From NCBI GenBank assembly GCA_024691305.1, contig JAILNS010000031.1, forward strand, positions 1 through 64,000: a stretch of 64,000 nt of DNA, in the 5' to 3' direction. This DNA comes from Lachnospiraceae bacterium. Its GTDB lineage: Bacteria > Bacillota > Clostridia > Lachnospirales > Lachnospiraceae. Of this stretch, positions 1 through 8,081 are shown in pieces. The notes under the pieces are model-generated. The model saw only the letters and a list, made by a program, of their open reading frames with translations, had not been told where the DNA came from and did no database searches. The number at the start of each line of letters is the position of its first letter. Within the stretch, counting starts at the first letter, position 1. Both the position numbers and the translations under genes were made by a program.

Positions 1-1
1 A

Positions 2-223
2 AAAGCAGGCTTTAGATTTACTTTTTACAGGGGTCATGGACATAGTGGTGACCAAGAGAATGTCCATGAGAATTCATATGGAATGACCAAGACAGAAATG
101 TCTGTATATCAGTCTATATGCAACAATCCATTGGCGGTTGCTAGCAGTATAGCTTTGGAAATAGGAAAATCTGAAAAAACCGTATACAGAGCAATTAAAA
201 AGATGAAAGAGTTGAATGATTGA
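2..223 (+). CDS. C-terminal end of an ATP-binding AlbA_2/RecG-like protein (partial)
   Basis: An open frame enters from the left edge and stops with TGA at 221-223. It begins KAGFRFTFYRG, which resembles the last strand of the divergent AAA-4/AlbA_2 (Schlafen-like, often called RecG-related) proteins. It continues into a winged-helix-like segment with TEMSVYQSI and SSIALEIGKSEKTVYRAIKK, in which a helix-turn-helix is easy to see. Such proteins are ATP-binding putative helicases or transcriptional regulators of the accessory genome. Only about 73 residues are visible, so the assignment rests on the tail; the family is inferred and a generic HTH protein is possible. Confidence 0.55.
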   Translation, partial: KAGFRFTFYRGHGHSGDQENVHENSYGMTKTEMSVYQSICNNPLAVASSIALEIGKSEKTVYRAIKKMKELND

Positions 224-238
224 GTTATATACGCATAG

Positions 239-883
239 TCAGAAAGGATAGGCAATAGTGAACAGTCCCAAACAAAGAATCCGAACAATCAGTGCAAAAG
301 CCTTGTTTTTGATCAGTTTTACAGGGAAATTAAGTCTCGTTATGGCGAGAATACGGAATTTGAGATTACCGGTACCACGTTGCTGGATAAAATACTGATA
401 ATGGATTTTGACGATATCTTTATGCCTTATGATGAGTTTGCAAGTGACGCTGTGAAAAGAAATAAGAAATCACTTTGGAACTGTGCTAAGGATATCATAG
501 AAAATGGCATTGATATCTATCCGGAAGAATCCGGTACACCGGTGCACATGGTCGCATTTGATAAGAGCGGAAATATGAGTCGTAAAAGTCGCATTTCTTT
601 TATAGATGCGACTTATTATGATGTATTAAATGAGCGATTGAATCTTGGTATGGACTTTTCACAGATCGAGGTGCAAGAAAGCAAATATTACGCATACAGA
701 GGTCTGTATCTTTCTTCTTCCAAAAGGATTGAGATTGATAATTTTGATATTACACCCGAGACGTTGGTTGTCGTTTTGGATGAGCGAAAAGACCCAAAAA
801 AACCTGACAAACCTATTACAGGCTACAATTATGATACGGCCACTTTTATATCTCCGGGCATGCCAAGTCAGGCTTTACCATGA
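239..883 (+). pseudogene. 5'-less ORF of unknown function ending in a dispersed repeat
   Basis: The frame is open from 239 to the stop at 883 and reads like a real soluble protein (for example FDQFYREIKSRYGEN, KILIMDFDDIFMPYDEF, YYAYRGLYLSSSKRIE). There is no ATG or GTG in frame before it becomes protein-like. The first usable start is a TTG at 380 with no ribosome-binding site, and it would cut into the coherent sequence. The last few residues (GMPSQALP) are encoded by the dispersed repeat that begins near 863, so the natural C-terminus has probably been replaced. I do not recognise the family. It follows the preceding gene by 15 bases and looks like a decayed remnant; a short intact gene starting at 380 is the alternative. 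Confidence 0.4.
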
Positions 884-1000
884 AGAAATCTATGACTTTT
901 TTGAGACTTTCTTTTCTGTAAGGCATACAACTCACTTTTTTGACACGGTCGAACCCAATCGAAAGCGGTCAGACTAGCGCCGGCGGCAGAAATCCTCCGC
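863..1000 (+). repeat. Dispersed composite repeat, copy 1
   Basis: About 135 bases match 28681-28815 in the same orientation with only a handful of differences, and match 7781-7889 in reverse orientation. It contains one 39-base palindromic-ended unit (890-928), a CACTTTTTTGAC segment, a GGTCGAACCCAATC segment and AGCGCCGGCGGCAG. The 3' part of the long copy (up to the TTTCCTAGGAAA palindrome) is missing here. No transposase is visible, so this is a MITE-like or other non-autonomous repeat. Confidence 0.8.
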
Positions 1001-1097
1001 CGAACCACCCAGCCGTTGAGCCGCCGGTCCAACCCGAGCCGAACCACCCACCTCAATTACTATAGTGTAATCACAGGTTTCATGTTATATTTACTGT

Positions 1098-1961
1098 ATG
1101 CAGATACTAATAGGTTTATTTATCATAGCCGGTGCCACATTGATGGTAGTCAATATCATCAGGTACTTTAAATTTATCAAATCCACTCAGGATGTATTAT
1201 CATCGGGAAAACCCCGCGACGTGTTTTTTACTTATCTTGCTTTAGTCCTTTTGATATTCTTCCTGCTTGGATATGTTTTTATTGCCTTTTTCTCAAAACC
1301 GGATTTTGTCATGGCGATGGTCCTGTTCTGGGGAAGTGTCTTCGTTGCGATCGTTCTTACTCTTATATTTAATGTGCTTGCTACGGCCAAAGAGCGCAGT
1401 ATCGATATCGCAGAAGTCCTGATCAGTGTCATAGATGCAAGAGACCCCAACCTCAAGGGACACAGCACTCAGGTCCAGCGTGTGACCATGAAACTTTTCA
1501 ATGCACTTCCCAACCATATGAAAAAGGATATAAACGAAATCAGCTTGGAATATGCCGCACTCATGCACGATGTCGGCAAATTGGGGATTCCCGAAGCGAT
1601 ACTTAATAAGCCGGGACCGCTTACCCCCGATGAATGGGATGTTATGAGGACTCATCCCGAACTGGGAGTTTATCTGTTAAAATCATTAAACAGTTTCGAT
1701 GAGATATCCGACTGGATCCTGTATCACCATGAACGTATAGACGGTAACGGATATCACAAACTAAAGGAAGAGGATATTCCTTTTCCTTCCAAGATCATAG
1801 CCATCGCCGATACGTATTCAGCCATTACCATGAAAAGATCATATAAAGATGCAAGGTCTCATGAAGAAGCATTGGATATCATCAAGGAAGTAGCCGGTAC
1901 TCAGCTTGATAAGACTCTGGTCGATATCTTTCTTACCATTCCCAAGGAAGAATTAGTATAA
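1098..1961 (+). CDS. Membrane-anchored HD-GYP domain protein (putative c-di-GMP phosphodiesterase)
   Basis: 287 residues. Three hydrophobic segments fill residues 1-25, 43-67 and 73-97, followed by a cytoplasmic HD-GYP domain from about 108 on. The metal-binding HD pair is H157-D158 in LMHDVGKLG. The paired histidines H210-H211 lie in YHHERIDGNGY, the GYP-region signature with N for the usual S or T and no proline after the Y. A later IADTYSAIT motif also fits the family. HD-GYP proteins usually hydrolyse c-di-GMP to pGpG or GMP; the variant GYP loop means activity should not be assumed. No sensory domain other than the membrane segments is seen. The start has no good ribosome-binding site, so another start is possible. 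It ends at a bidirectional hairpin. Confidence 0.88.
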   Translation: MQILIGLFIIAGATLMVVNIIRYFKFIKSTQDVLSSGKPRDVFFTYLALVLLIFFLLGYVFIAFFSKPDFVMAMVLFWGSVFVAIVLTLIFNVLATAKERSIDIAEVLISVIDARDPNLKGHSTQVQRVTMKLFNALPNHMKKDINEISLEYAALMHDVGKLGIPEAILNKPGPLTPDEWDVMRTHPELGVYLLKSLNSFDEISDWILYHHERIDGNGYHKLKEEDIPFPSKIIAIADTYSAITMKRSYKDARSHEEALDIIKEVAGTQLDKTLVDIFLTIPKEELV

Positions 1962-2008
1962 GATCGGTCAAAGAAGATTTGTCATGGATTGAATTGCATA
2001 TATACAAA

Positions 2009-2043
2009 AAACACCGCGATCATTATGCATGGTCGCGGTGTTT
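2009..2043. terminator. Bidirectional rho-independent terminator
   Basis: A near-perfect inverted repeat (ACACCGCGA / TCGCGGTGT with flanking AA/TT) sits between two convergent genes. Read on the minus strand it is followed by six T residues, so it is strongest for the gene at 2060-2650; on the plus strand the T tract is short. Confidence 0.8.
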
Positions 2044-2059
2044 GAGTATTCTTTAGATT

Positions 2060-2650
2060 CTATTTAAACCGGTTCGCTATACGGTTTTCATTTTTGCCAA
2101 ATACATTGTAGTGCTCAAGAAGCTTGTCGCCGTCCTGTCCGAATGCATCCTGCAGATCTCTGTAGTTGAGATAATAGTAGTATGCGTTGAACTCCTTGGT
2201 ATTGCCTGGATAGTTCTTGAGTGCTTCTACAGCTTTTCTGTATTCTTCATTCTTCTCTGCAGCTGCAGGATTGATGTTTTGTACATATACTTCTATACAA
2301 TCGTGAACATCCAGAGATTCGATCTTTCTGTCATCAACATAGAAATGGAAGAATACGTTTTTGACAGTCTCATCAGCACCGATGTGGAGTCTTACGACTT
2401 CCGTGCCTGAGTGGAAGGAGCATTCCATATATGTTGCAGCACTTGTGTGAGGGCCAACGTAGTATGTGTAATCATAGTATGAAATGAGCCTGATGTCTTT
2501 GGTCGTACCTGCATCCATCTTGATAACGGTTTGTTCGAAATCAAAGAATTCAGGTCTTTCACTATAAGCCTGCGCCTCGGTTCCGAATGATAACGCCAGG
2601 ATCAGAACCGATGTGAAAACAGCAATGGAACGTTTCAAGAATGTTTTCAT
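2060..2650 (-). CDS. Secreted protein with C-terminal Tyr-rich AFG/HY module
   Basis: 196 residues from the ATG at 2650, chosen over an upstream in-frame TTG (2662) because GGG lies seven bases before it. Residues 1-29 form a signal peptide (MKTFLKRS, hydrophobic core, cleavage after AQA). The middle looks like a beta-rich domain of unknown type. The C-terminus has LNYRDLQDAFGQDGDKLLEH and FGKNENRIAN, which resembles a short repeat common at the ends of secreted Lachnospiraceae proteins (DLQxAFGxDxxxLxxHY...GxxEgR). Function unknown; extracellular location is well supported. A TTTACATAA word lies upstream at 2710-2718. Confidence 0.8.
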   Translation of the reverse strand: MKTFLKRSIAVFTSVLILALSFGTEAQAYSERPEFFDFEQTVIKMDAGTTKDIRLISYYDYTYYVGPHTSAATYMECSFHSGTEVVRLHIGADETVKNVFFHFYVDDRKIESLDVHDCIEVYVQNINPAAAEKNEEYRKAVEALKNYPGNTKEFNAYYYYLNYRDLQDAFGQDGDKLLEHYNVFGKNENRIANRFK

Positions 2651-2891
2651 AAGTTTACCCAACCCAATACAAAAAGGGTATTTCCTTTCTCCCGATGATG
2701 GGGATTTAATTTACATAATGTTATTATAGTACATTTTTGCAGAAGTGCACGTTATTTTTGTGAGGTTGATCGTTGTTACTGTTTTGATTGATAATGTAAA
2801 CCATTATGATTACAATTTAAGTAGAAAGATAGTGATAATAATAGCAACAACCCCTACCCGGATTAGAATTGATTCAGAAATACTGAATGCT

Positions 2892-3563
2892 ATGTTTATG
2901 ATCATAGAAGAAAAGAACATTTACACATACGGGGAAAAAGAAAAATCCGCACCGCTCATAATCGTAAATGAGTTTGAAGGTGACGGATCTTCTTTATATG
3001 AGACCATAAAAGAGCATACTGACAGGGATTTTTGCCTGGCTTATATAAGCGATATCGATTGGAACGATGAGATGTCTCCGTGGGAATGCGCGCCGATTTT
3101 TAAAAACGAACCACCCTTTAGCGGAGGAGCAGACAGGTATCTTGAGAGGCTGACGGGACAGATCCTTCCTGCGATAAAAGAGTATCTTAAAGAAGAGCCC
3201 GAATATATCGTGCTGGCAGGATATTCGCTTGCGGGGCTTTTTTCTTTATATAGCCTGTATCAAACGGATGTCTTTTCACGGGTTGTAAGCGCATCCGGAT
3301 CTTTGTGGTATCCGGATTTTGAAGACCATGTCAGAAACCATGAGTTTGTGAAGCGGCCCGATAAAGTGTATTTTTCGCTGGGAGACAGAGAGGCCCTGAC
3401 CAAAAATCCCATGATGAGTACAGTTGAGCAAAAGACCAGAAGCATTTATGAGATGTATAAGGATAAAGGAATCGATACGGTGTTTGAGATGAATCCCGGA
3501 AATCATTTCAAAGATGCTGAAAAGCGGCTTGCAAAGGGCATAGCCTGGGTGATAGAAGACTAG
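2892..3563 (+). CDS. Alpha/beta hydrolase, putative esterase (esterase D / enterochelin esterase-like)
   Basis: 223 residues if started at the ATG at 2892; the frame is open from 2745 but that extension is AT-rich, unlike the rest, and has no ribosome-binding site. An ATG at 2898 is equally possible. The nucleophile elbow is GYSLAG with Ser112, preceded by a beta strand (YIVLAG) and followed by the helix of the fold. A GSLWYPDF segment and a late NPGNHF with the likely catalytic histidine match the esterase D superfamily, which acts on acyl esters, siderophore esters or feruloyl esters. It is cytoplasmic (no signal peptide). Substrate unknown. Its 3' end is part of a short direct duplication (3555-3573 and 3591-3609). 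Confidence 0.75.
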   Translation: MFMIIEEKNIYTYGEKEKSAPLIIVNEFEGDGSSLYETIKEHTDRDFCLAYISDIDWNDEMSPWECAPIFKNEPPFSGGADRYLERLTGQILPAIKEYLKEEPEYIVLAGYSLAGLFSLYSLYQTDVFSRVVSASGSLWYPDFEDHVRNHEFVKRPDKVYFSLGDREALTKNPMMSTVEQKTRSIYEMYKDKGIDTVFEMNPGNHFKDAEKRLAKGIAWVIED

Positions 3564-3609
3564 ATCGCCGGCGGTATAGACGGGAAAAAAGAAGATTAGA
3601 TCGCCGGCA
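3555..3609 (+). repeat. Direct duplication across the esterase stop codon
   Basis: GAAGA(C/T)TAGATCGCCGGC occurs at 3555-3573 and again at 3591-3609 (36-base offset). The first copy contains the last codons and the TAG stop of the esterase gene. Confidence 0.75.
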
Positions 3610-3659
3610 GTTGCGCAGAGGGCGGCGAGTTATAATTTAAAAAAGGAGACTAAACAACC

Positions 3660-4145
3660 ATGGACACAGAACAAAGACCGATCGCAATTCAGGATACATA
3701 CGGAGCTAGATTCAGGCACTGCTGGGGATGCGGAGCGGATAATGAGGATGGATTGCACATCAAGTCATATCCTTCAAAAGACGGGAATGAATGCGTGTGC
3801 CATGTCACACCTCCCGGGCAATATACAGGCGGTGTCCCGGATAAAATGTTCGGAGGCATGATCGCTACTGTATTTGACTGCCACGGGACAGCTTCCGCCG
3901 CATGGTTTGCACATAATGCAAAGGGACTTAAACTTACCGAAGATACAGTGATAGTAAGGTATGTGACGGCCCACTTGGAAATCGATTTTCTTAAGCCGGT
4001 CCCCATGAATACGGAGCTTAAAGTTACTTCATCGGTCGAAGAGATCGGAGAGCGCAAAGTTATCGTGGCTATGGAGATGGAAGCGGAGAACATTGTCCGC
4101 GCCAAAGCCAAAATGGTAGCGGTGCGAGTCAAGGACGATATCTGA
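3660..4145 (+). CDS. PaaI-like hotdog-fold thioesterase
   Basis: 161 residues, ATG preceded by AAAAAGGAG. The N-terminus carries CWGCGADNEDGLHIKSY, a Cys-containing segment common in one branch of PaaI-type thioesterases. The hotdog helix contains GGMIATVFDCHGTASAAW, where the family usually has GG...D, and the strand LEIDFLKPVPMNTELKVTS follows. Such enzymes hydrolyse acyl-CoA thioesters in the cytoplasm; the substrate cannot be read from the sequence. It lies 97 bases after the esterase, on the same strand, and converges on the large gene at 4210. Confidence 0.8.
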   Translation: MDTEQRPIAIQDTYGARFRHCWGCGADNEDGLHIKSYPSKDGNECVCHVTPPGQYTGGVPDKMFGGMIATVFDCHGTASAAWFAHNAKGLKLTEDTVIVRYVTAHLEIDFLKPVPMNTELKVTSSVEEIGERKVIVAMEMEAENIVRAKAKMVAVRVKDDI

Positions 4146-4211
4146 ACGGACTACGAAATCCGGCCAAACCGTAATAAGGACGACATCTGCTTAGCTCTAA
4201 GGACGACATCT
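4131..4211. repeat. Three AAGGACGAYATCT repeats between convergent genes
   Basis: Copies lie at 4131-4144, 4176-4189 and 4199-4211. The first contains the stop of the thioesterase gene, and the last overlaps the stop codon of the convergent PEP-binding gene. No terminator hairpin was seen in this gap. Confidence 0.65.
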
Positions 4212-6780
4212 AAATTGATATAAGGAGCCGCTCGTTTGCGATGTCGTTGTAGACTTCGCATTTTGTGTCCGATACATCATAAACATGCACGATTCCGCGT
4301 ATGTTTTCCGGAGGTTCGAATTCATCTGTGATATCCTTGTGGGATGTAAGTTTGTCGGGGGCAAAACATACAGTCCTCTCATCGGCAAAAACTGCGGTAT
4401 ACAGGATCTCGGCTTCCACAAGGTCCTGGAAGATATGGCTTCCGTATGAAAGTTCGGGATTGTATCCGGCTTTTGATTCCTCAAGTTCGCATATTATGTT
4501 GAAGGTACTTATATCCGAAAAAGCCGTAGGGACGCCAAGTTCCGGAGATGAAGTGCCTACACGGCCGGGAACTATGAGCATCATGTGCTTTTCCATATCA
4601 CGGTAATGCCAGTTGATATTGCCTATGAGTCTTGCAACAAGACTCTTGTCGTTGTATGGCATGTTGTAGTATTTTACCGGATCCACATATACTATGATAT
4701 CAAGTTCCGATGCCTTGGAGATGCCCATGGAAGAGCCCCTTACATCAAGAAGTACTTTATCTTCGGGGATTCCTTCAGGGACAGTAACATCCGATTTGCC
4801 ATGCTGGATCTGCAGAGGCCTGCACTGCAGAAGATCTACGGAGAATTCCCCGTTTTCCGAAATATTGATCGTAAATTCCGTATCGACGGGATAATCATAC
4901 TCATCCTGAATAAAAGCAAGCATTCTTTTCATCTTGTCCATAAGATCCGGGTTTGTCACGAGTCCTTTGCATGATATGAATTTGACGTCCCGTGATTGAC
5001 CCATCTCGTGAAGTCTCGATTCTGCATCATAGTCATGCTCTGTCAGTATTTTTTCAAGGTATTTAGGGATATGTTCCTCTATTGCTTCATATGAAAGCTT
5101 CTCAAGACAGTGGCTGTTCATGTTGATGACCTCAGCCTTGCCCTGGGAGAATTTGTGTTTTTCCGCAGATGAAGAATATGACGACCTCTCAGGCATATCA
5201 AGGTTTACGATACGTGGATATGAGCCTTCTATACGGTCGACCGCTGAGGTTCCAAGCCCCATGACGAGGCGGAGCATTCCCGCGGTTGGATCTGTGTCTT
5301 TCATGGTCTTATAAGGGCTAAAAGAGTATCCGACTCCGGCTGCACACGGCATATAGTATGAACCGTAGTAGGAACCGGATACGCGCTGTATAAGAAGCGC
5401 CATCTGCTCGTCCCTGCCATCAAGTCCCCGGCGCTTGCGGTAATCCAGGGCAGACAGGCTCATGGAACTTGCATAGACGGTTTTGATGGCCTCTTCAAGC
5501 TGCTGTATCCTTTCTTCCGACGAGCCTCTGTTAGCGCAGAATACCGATTCGTATTTACCTGCAAAAGCATTACCGAATCCGTCCTCTAAGATGCTGCTCG
5601 AACGGACGATATAAGGGTCCTGTCCATAGTATTCGATGATCCTTATGAGCTGTTCTTTCATGGTTTCCGAAAAAGTTCCCTGCATAAGTTTGTCCGCAAA
5701 CTCCTCCGCAAGGTCAAAATACCCCTCAGGAGTTCTCTGTCTGATCCTAAGATCCCAAAGACCGTTATCGACTATATAAGTGTAATACATATCGGAGCCT
5801 ACGTAGAAGGAATCGTGGGGCTCAAGTATATCGCTTATGTCCGGTGCGCTGTTTCGGATTATCGCCCTGGCGAGCAGCATACCGCATGACTTGCCACCGA
5901 CCATTCCGGTTCCGATCATATGGTTTCGTACGTCAAAATAGTCTTTTGCAGTAAAATGCTTCTTGACCATCGTACGCATCCTGGAATCGCGGGTCATCAT
6001 GATGTTGCACATTCTGCTGCATTCTTCCGATATATCGGCGCCGTTTTCTTCAAGCAGTCTGGCGCGGTTGAAGAACCTGTCCCATGAATCGGAGTACTGC
6101 TCCTCGGCGCTTCTTTGTACCCGCCCCAGAGTCTGATAAAATCTGCTTGATTTAACGCCGTCCAGGATCGGCGCAAAATGCCCTGTTTCCGGTTCGTATG
6201 TGTGCGGAAGGAACATTGTGTCGGAGTCACGCCGCCAGATTTTTACAGGGCGCACATACACTGTCTTGCTGTCGGAATATACGTCAAAGAAAAGCTGCGT
6301 TGTATCCACGATCTTGTTGATCGCATGGACGGAATGCTTGCCCCTGATTATCGGGAAAAAAGCGACCGTGTCCAGGATAAACAGAAAAGGACATGTGACT
6401 CTGAAGAAGTTTCCCATCATAAGGTCGGTTGCCCATGCAGTCTGCAGCTCCGAGAGACAGTCAAAAACGTAGAATGCATCCCGGCCCGCCCGGTCGATTG
6501 CATTATGAATGTCCACCGTAAAGGTTTCAAATCTGTGCGAGAGGGGAATGTTTATGGTCTCAATCTCGGGGCAGTCCTCAAGGAGCGGTTCGTGGCTTGC
6601 AAACCTGAAATAGATGATCTTTCTTTGGTCCTCTTTGGCCTGTCGGATATAAGGCTCCATGAAGAGTTTAAACTCCGACAGATCCGTGACACGCCAGACC
6701 ACATTGTCTCCGAGTCTTATGTTGTCAAATGCTGCATCCATCTCGGGAATCCCGCTCTTTACTCTTTCAAAAGCTGCCAT
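4210..6780 (-). CDS. PEP/pyruvate-binding domain protein with N-terminal RecA/KaiC-like remnant
   Basis: 856 residues, ATG at 6780 preceded by GAAAGGAGAC. The first ~200 residues begin like KaiC (VKSGIPEMDAAFDNIRLGD) but have no P-loop lysine, so this looks like an inactive RecA-type fold. From about residue 290 comes an ATP-grasp domain of the pyruvate phosphate dikinase N-terminal type (VGGKSCGMLLARAI, YIVRSSSILEDGFGNAFAGKY, LVMGLGTSAVDR). The tail contains FSVDLLQCRPLQ, followed by PGRVGTSSPELGVPT and SYGSHIFQDLVEAEILY. The swivelling phosphohistidine domain and the PEP-binding barrel of true PEP synthase or PPDK are absent. An ATP-dependent phosphotransfer role is inferred; the substrate is unknown. 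A strong hairpin lies in its leader (6803-6834). Confidence 0.75.
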   Translation of the reverse strand: MAAFERVKSGIPEMDAAFDNIRLGDNVVWRVTDLSEFKLFMEPYIRQAKEDQRKIIYFRFASHEPLLEDCPEIETINIPLSHRFETFTVDIHNAIDRAGRDAFYVFDCLSELQTAWATDLMMGNFFRVTCPFLFILDTVAFFPIIRGKHSVHAINKIVDTTQLFFDVYSDSKTVYVRPVKIWRRDSDTMFLPHTYEPETGHFAPILDGVKSSRFYQTLGRVQRSAEEQYSDSWDRFFNRARLLEENGADISEECSRMCNIMMTRDSRMRTMVKKHFTAKDYFDVRNHMIGTGMVGGKSCGMLLARAIIRNSAPDISDILEPHDSFYVGSDMYYTYIVDNGLWDLRIRQRTPEGYFDLAEEFADKLMQGTFSETMKEQLIRIIEYYGQDPYIVRSSSILEDGFGNAFAGKYESVFCANRGSSEERIQQLEEAIKTVYASSMSLSALDYRKRRGLDGRDEQMALLIQRVSGSYYGSYYMPCAAGVGYSFSPYKTMKDTDPTAGMLRLVMGLGTSAVDRIEGSYPRIVNLDMPERSSYSSSAEKHKFSQGKAEVINMNSHCLEKLSYEAIEEHIPKYLEKILTEHDYDAESRLHEMGQSRDVKFISCKGLVTNPDLMDKMKRMLAFIQDEYDYPVDTEFTINISENGEFSVDLLQCRPLQIQHGKSDVTVPEGIPEDKVLLDVRGSSMGISKASELDIIVYVDPVKYYNMPYNDKSLVARLIGNINWHYRDMEKHMMLIVPGRVGTSSPELGVPTAFSDISTFNIICELEESKAGYNPELSYGSHIFQDLVEAEILYTAVFADERTVCFAPDKLTSHKDITDEFEPPENIRGIVHVYDVSDTKCEVYNDIANERLLISI

Positions 6781-6802
6781 GTCCGTCTCCTTTCACATAC
6801 AA

Positions 6803-6834
6803 AAAGGCGCTCCACCTGTTGGTGAAACGCCTTT
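6803..6834 (-). terminator. Terminator-like hairpin in the leader of the PEP-binding gene
   Basis: On the minus strand a 14-base-pair stem (AAAGGCGTTTCACC / GGTGGAGCGCCTTT, loop AACA) is followed by TTTTT, then by the ribosome-binding site and the ATG at 6780. It therefore sits between the probable promoter and the gene, as an attenuator or a processed leader would. It could also terminate transcription arriving from upstream. Confidence 0.7.
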
Positions 6835-6847
6835 GTTTCTTGTGATA

Positions 6848-6877
6848 ATGATACCACTGTGCAGGGGAGGAATGCAA
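6848..6877 (-). promoter_or_regulatory. Probable promoter of the PEP-binding gene
   Basis: On the minus strand TTGCAT and TATCAT are separated by 18 bases, placing the start of the RNA just before the leader hairpin. Based on similarity to the sigma-A consensus only. Confidence 0.4.
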
Positions 6878-6996
6878 TGAAAATACGTTCAACTAAAATA
6901 AATTGCTAATATTTTCGAATTAATGCTAAATTTACCTTATTTTACTCCGTTTCGAAAAAATAATGTATAATCATATTGTTGTTTTGGGAGGGTAAT

Positions 6997-7299
6997 ATGA
7001 CAGACAGAAGATCCAGTTTAAGACTAAAAAAAGGAATTGCTGCTTCTGTTTACATTGATAATGAAGAATATCCGACAACTATTCTAGATGTTGCGGATGA
7101 AGGAATCGCCTTTACCATAGACAAGAATAGCGGGCCGGCGATCTATGACAGGATAGTCATAACATTTTGTGATAAATACAAAAGTGTCAGCGAAGCAGGT
7201 AAGGTTTTTATCGGAAATCGGTGGAATTATAGTCGGGGATGCGGGATGCATTCCCGATTTTTTTGGTTTTATAGGCGCGGCTTCGCCTGCCCACCTTAA
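6997..7299 (+). pseudogene. Truncated PilZ domain protein
   Basis: ATG 6997 follows GGGAGGGTAAT. The start has the PilZ signature: RSSLR (the RxxxR c-di-GMP contact) and, after one strand pair, DVADEG in place of D/NxSxxG, then GIAFTID and GKVFIGNRW. The domain stops being recognisable near 7215. The frame then reads through a rho-independent terminator (7233-7264) and into repeat island A, ending at 7299. In the next frame a TAG at 7229-7231 sits exactly before the terminator, so a frameshift or small deletion is likely. It is about 20-40 residues shorter than a usual PilZ domain. Probably non-functional, although the c-di-GMP contact residues remain. Confidence 0.6.
7233..7264 (+). terminator. 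Rho-independent terminator inside the extended PilZ frame
   Basis: TCGGGGATGC, loop GGGAT, GCATTCCCGA, then seven T residues. The stem has ten base pairs with one G-U. Confidence 0.8.
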
Positions 7300-7610
7300 A
7301 GCCCGCCGACTCCGTCAGAGTCCCTGCGGGACTCAGATTTCCTAGGAAACTTCCCGCCAAGGCAACTCTAAACACTCAACTTTTATGATTTTTGGATTTG
7401 GGTATCGATTTTGCCTGTTTTTGCGATTTCCGATCCTTTTTCATGCTGGCCTACTCCGCAGTTTTCCGATTTAGGGATCGATTTCGCCTGTTTTTGTAAT
7501 TTCCGATCCCTTTTTGGAAATCCCAGCTTCATGAATCTCCGATCCGGGGATCGATTTCACATGTTTTTGTGATTTCCGATCCCTTTTCGAAAATCCTCGC
7601 TTTATGGACA
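7285..7610 (-). repeat. Repeat island A, module 1 (inverted copy of 27916-28290)
   Basis: Contains a TTTCCTAGGAAA palindrome (7338-7349) flanked by GAGTCCC/GGGACTC and GACTC/GAGTC hairpins (7301-7335), then three 73-74-base tandem units starting near 7400, 7474 and 7547. Each unit runs from GGGATCGATTT to GATTTCCGATCCC, so its ends can pair. On the opposite strand the same order of parts is found in island B. No gene is seen between 7300 and 8081. Confidence 0.8.
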
Positions 7611-7696
7611 CTATGAACCATGGGCGGGAGATCTAAAGCCGACTCCGTCAGAGTCCCTGCGAGGGATGGTTGCTGAGTATGGCTGCGGGAGATCTA

Positions 7697-7975
7697 AAGC
7701 CGACTCCGTCAGAGTCCCTGCGGGACTCAAATTTCCTAGGAAATATACCTCACAGCGTATATTGTGCCAAAAAAGTCATACATTTTCTGCCGCCGGCGAT
7801 TGCTTGATTGCTTTATATTGGGTTCGACAAGGTCAAAAAAGTGAGTTGTATGCCTTACAGAGAAGAAAGTTTCAAAAAAGTCATACATCTTGCGATTTTG
7901 TACCTTGAACATGGTTACCGATATGTGAAATGTATACCCTGAGAGGAAGAAACTTCTAAAAAAGGCATACAACAC
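7697..7975 (-). repeat. Repeat island A, module 2 (inverted copy of the 28713-28907 element)
   Basis: On the minus strand this reads like 28713-28907: three 38-39-base palindromic-ended units (7744-7781, 7848-7886, 7932-7970), the CACTTTTTTGAC and GAACCCAAT segments, then the TTTCCTAGGAAA palindrome (7732-7743) and the GAGTCCC/GGGACTC hairpin. Open frames drawn through it are not protein-like. Confidence 0.8.
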
Positions 7976-8081
7976 ACTGATGATGGTATTATAGAAGTAT
8001 CAGCAATCAAAAACGCTCGGGCAGCAGGCATTAGTCCGTCCGCCGCTATTAGACAGGCCGGGCAAACAGAGAGGTGATCAA

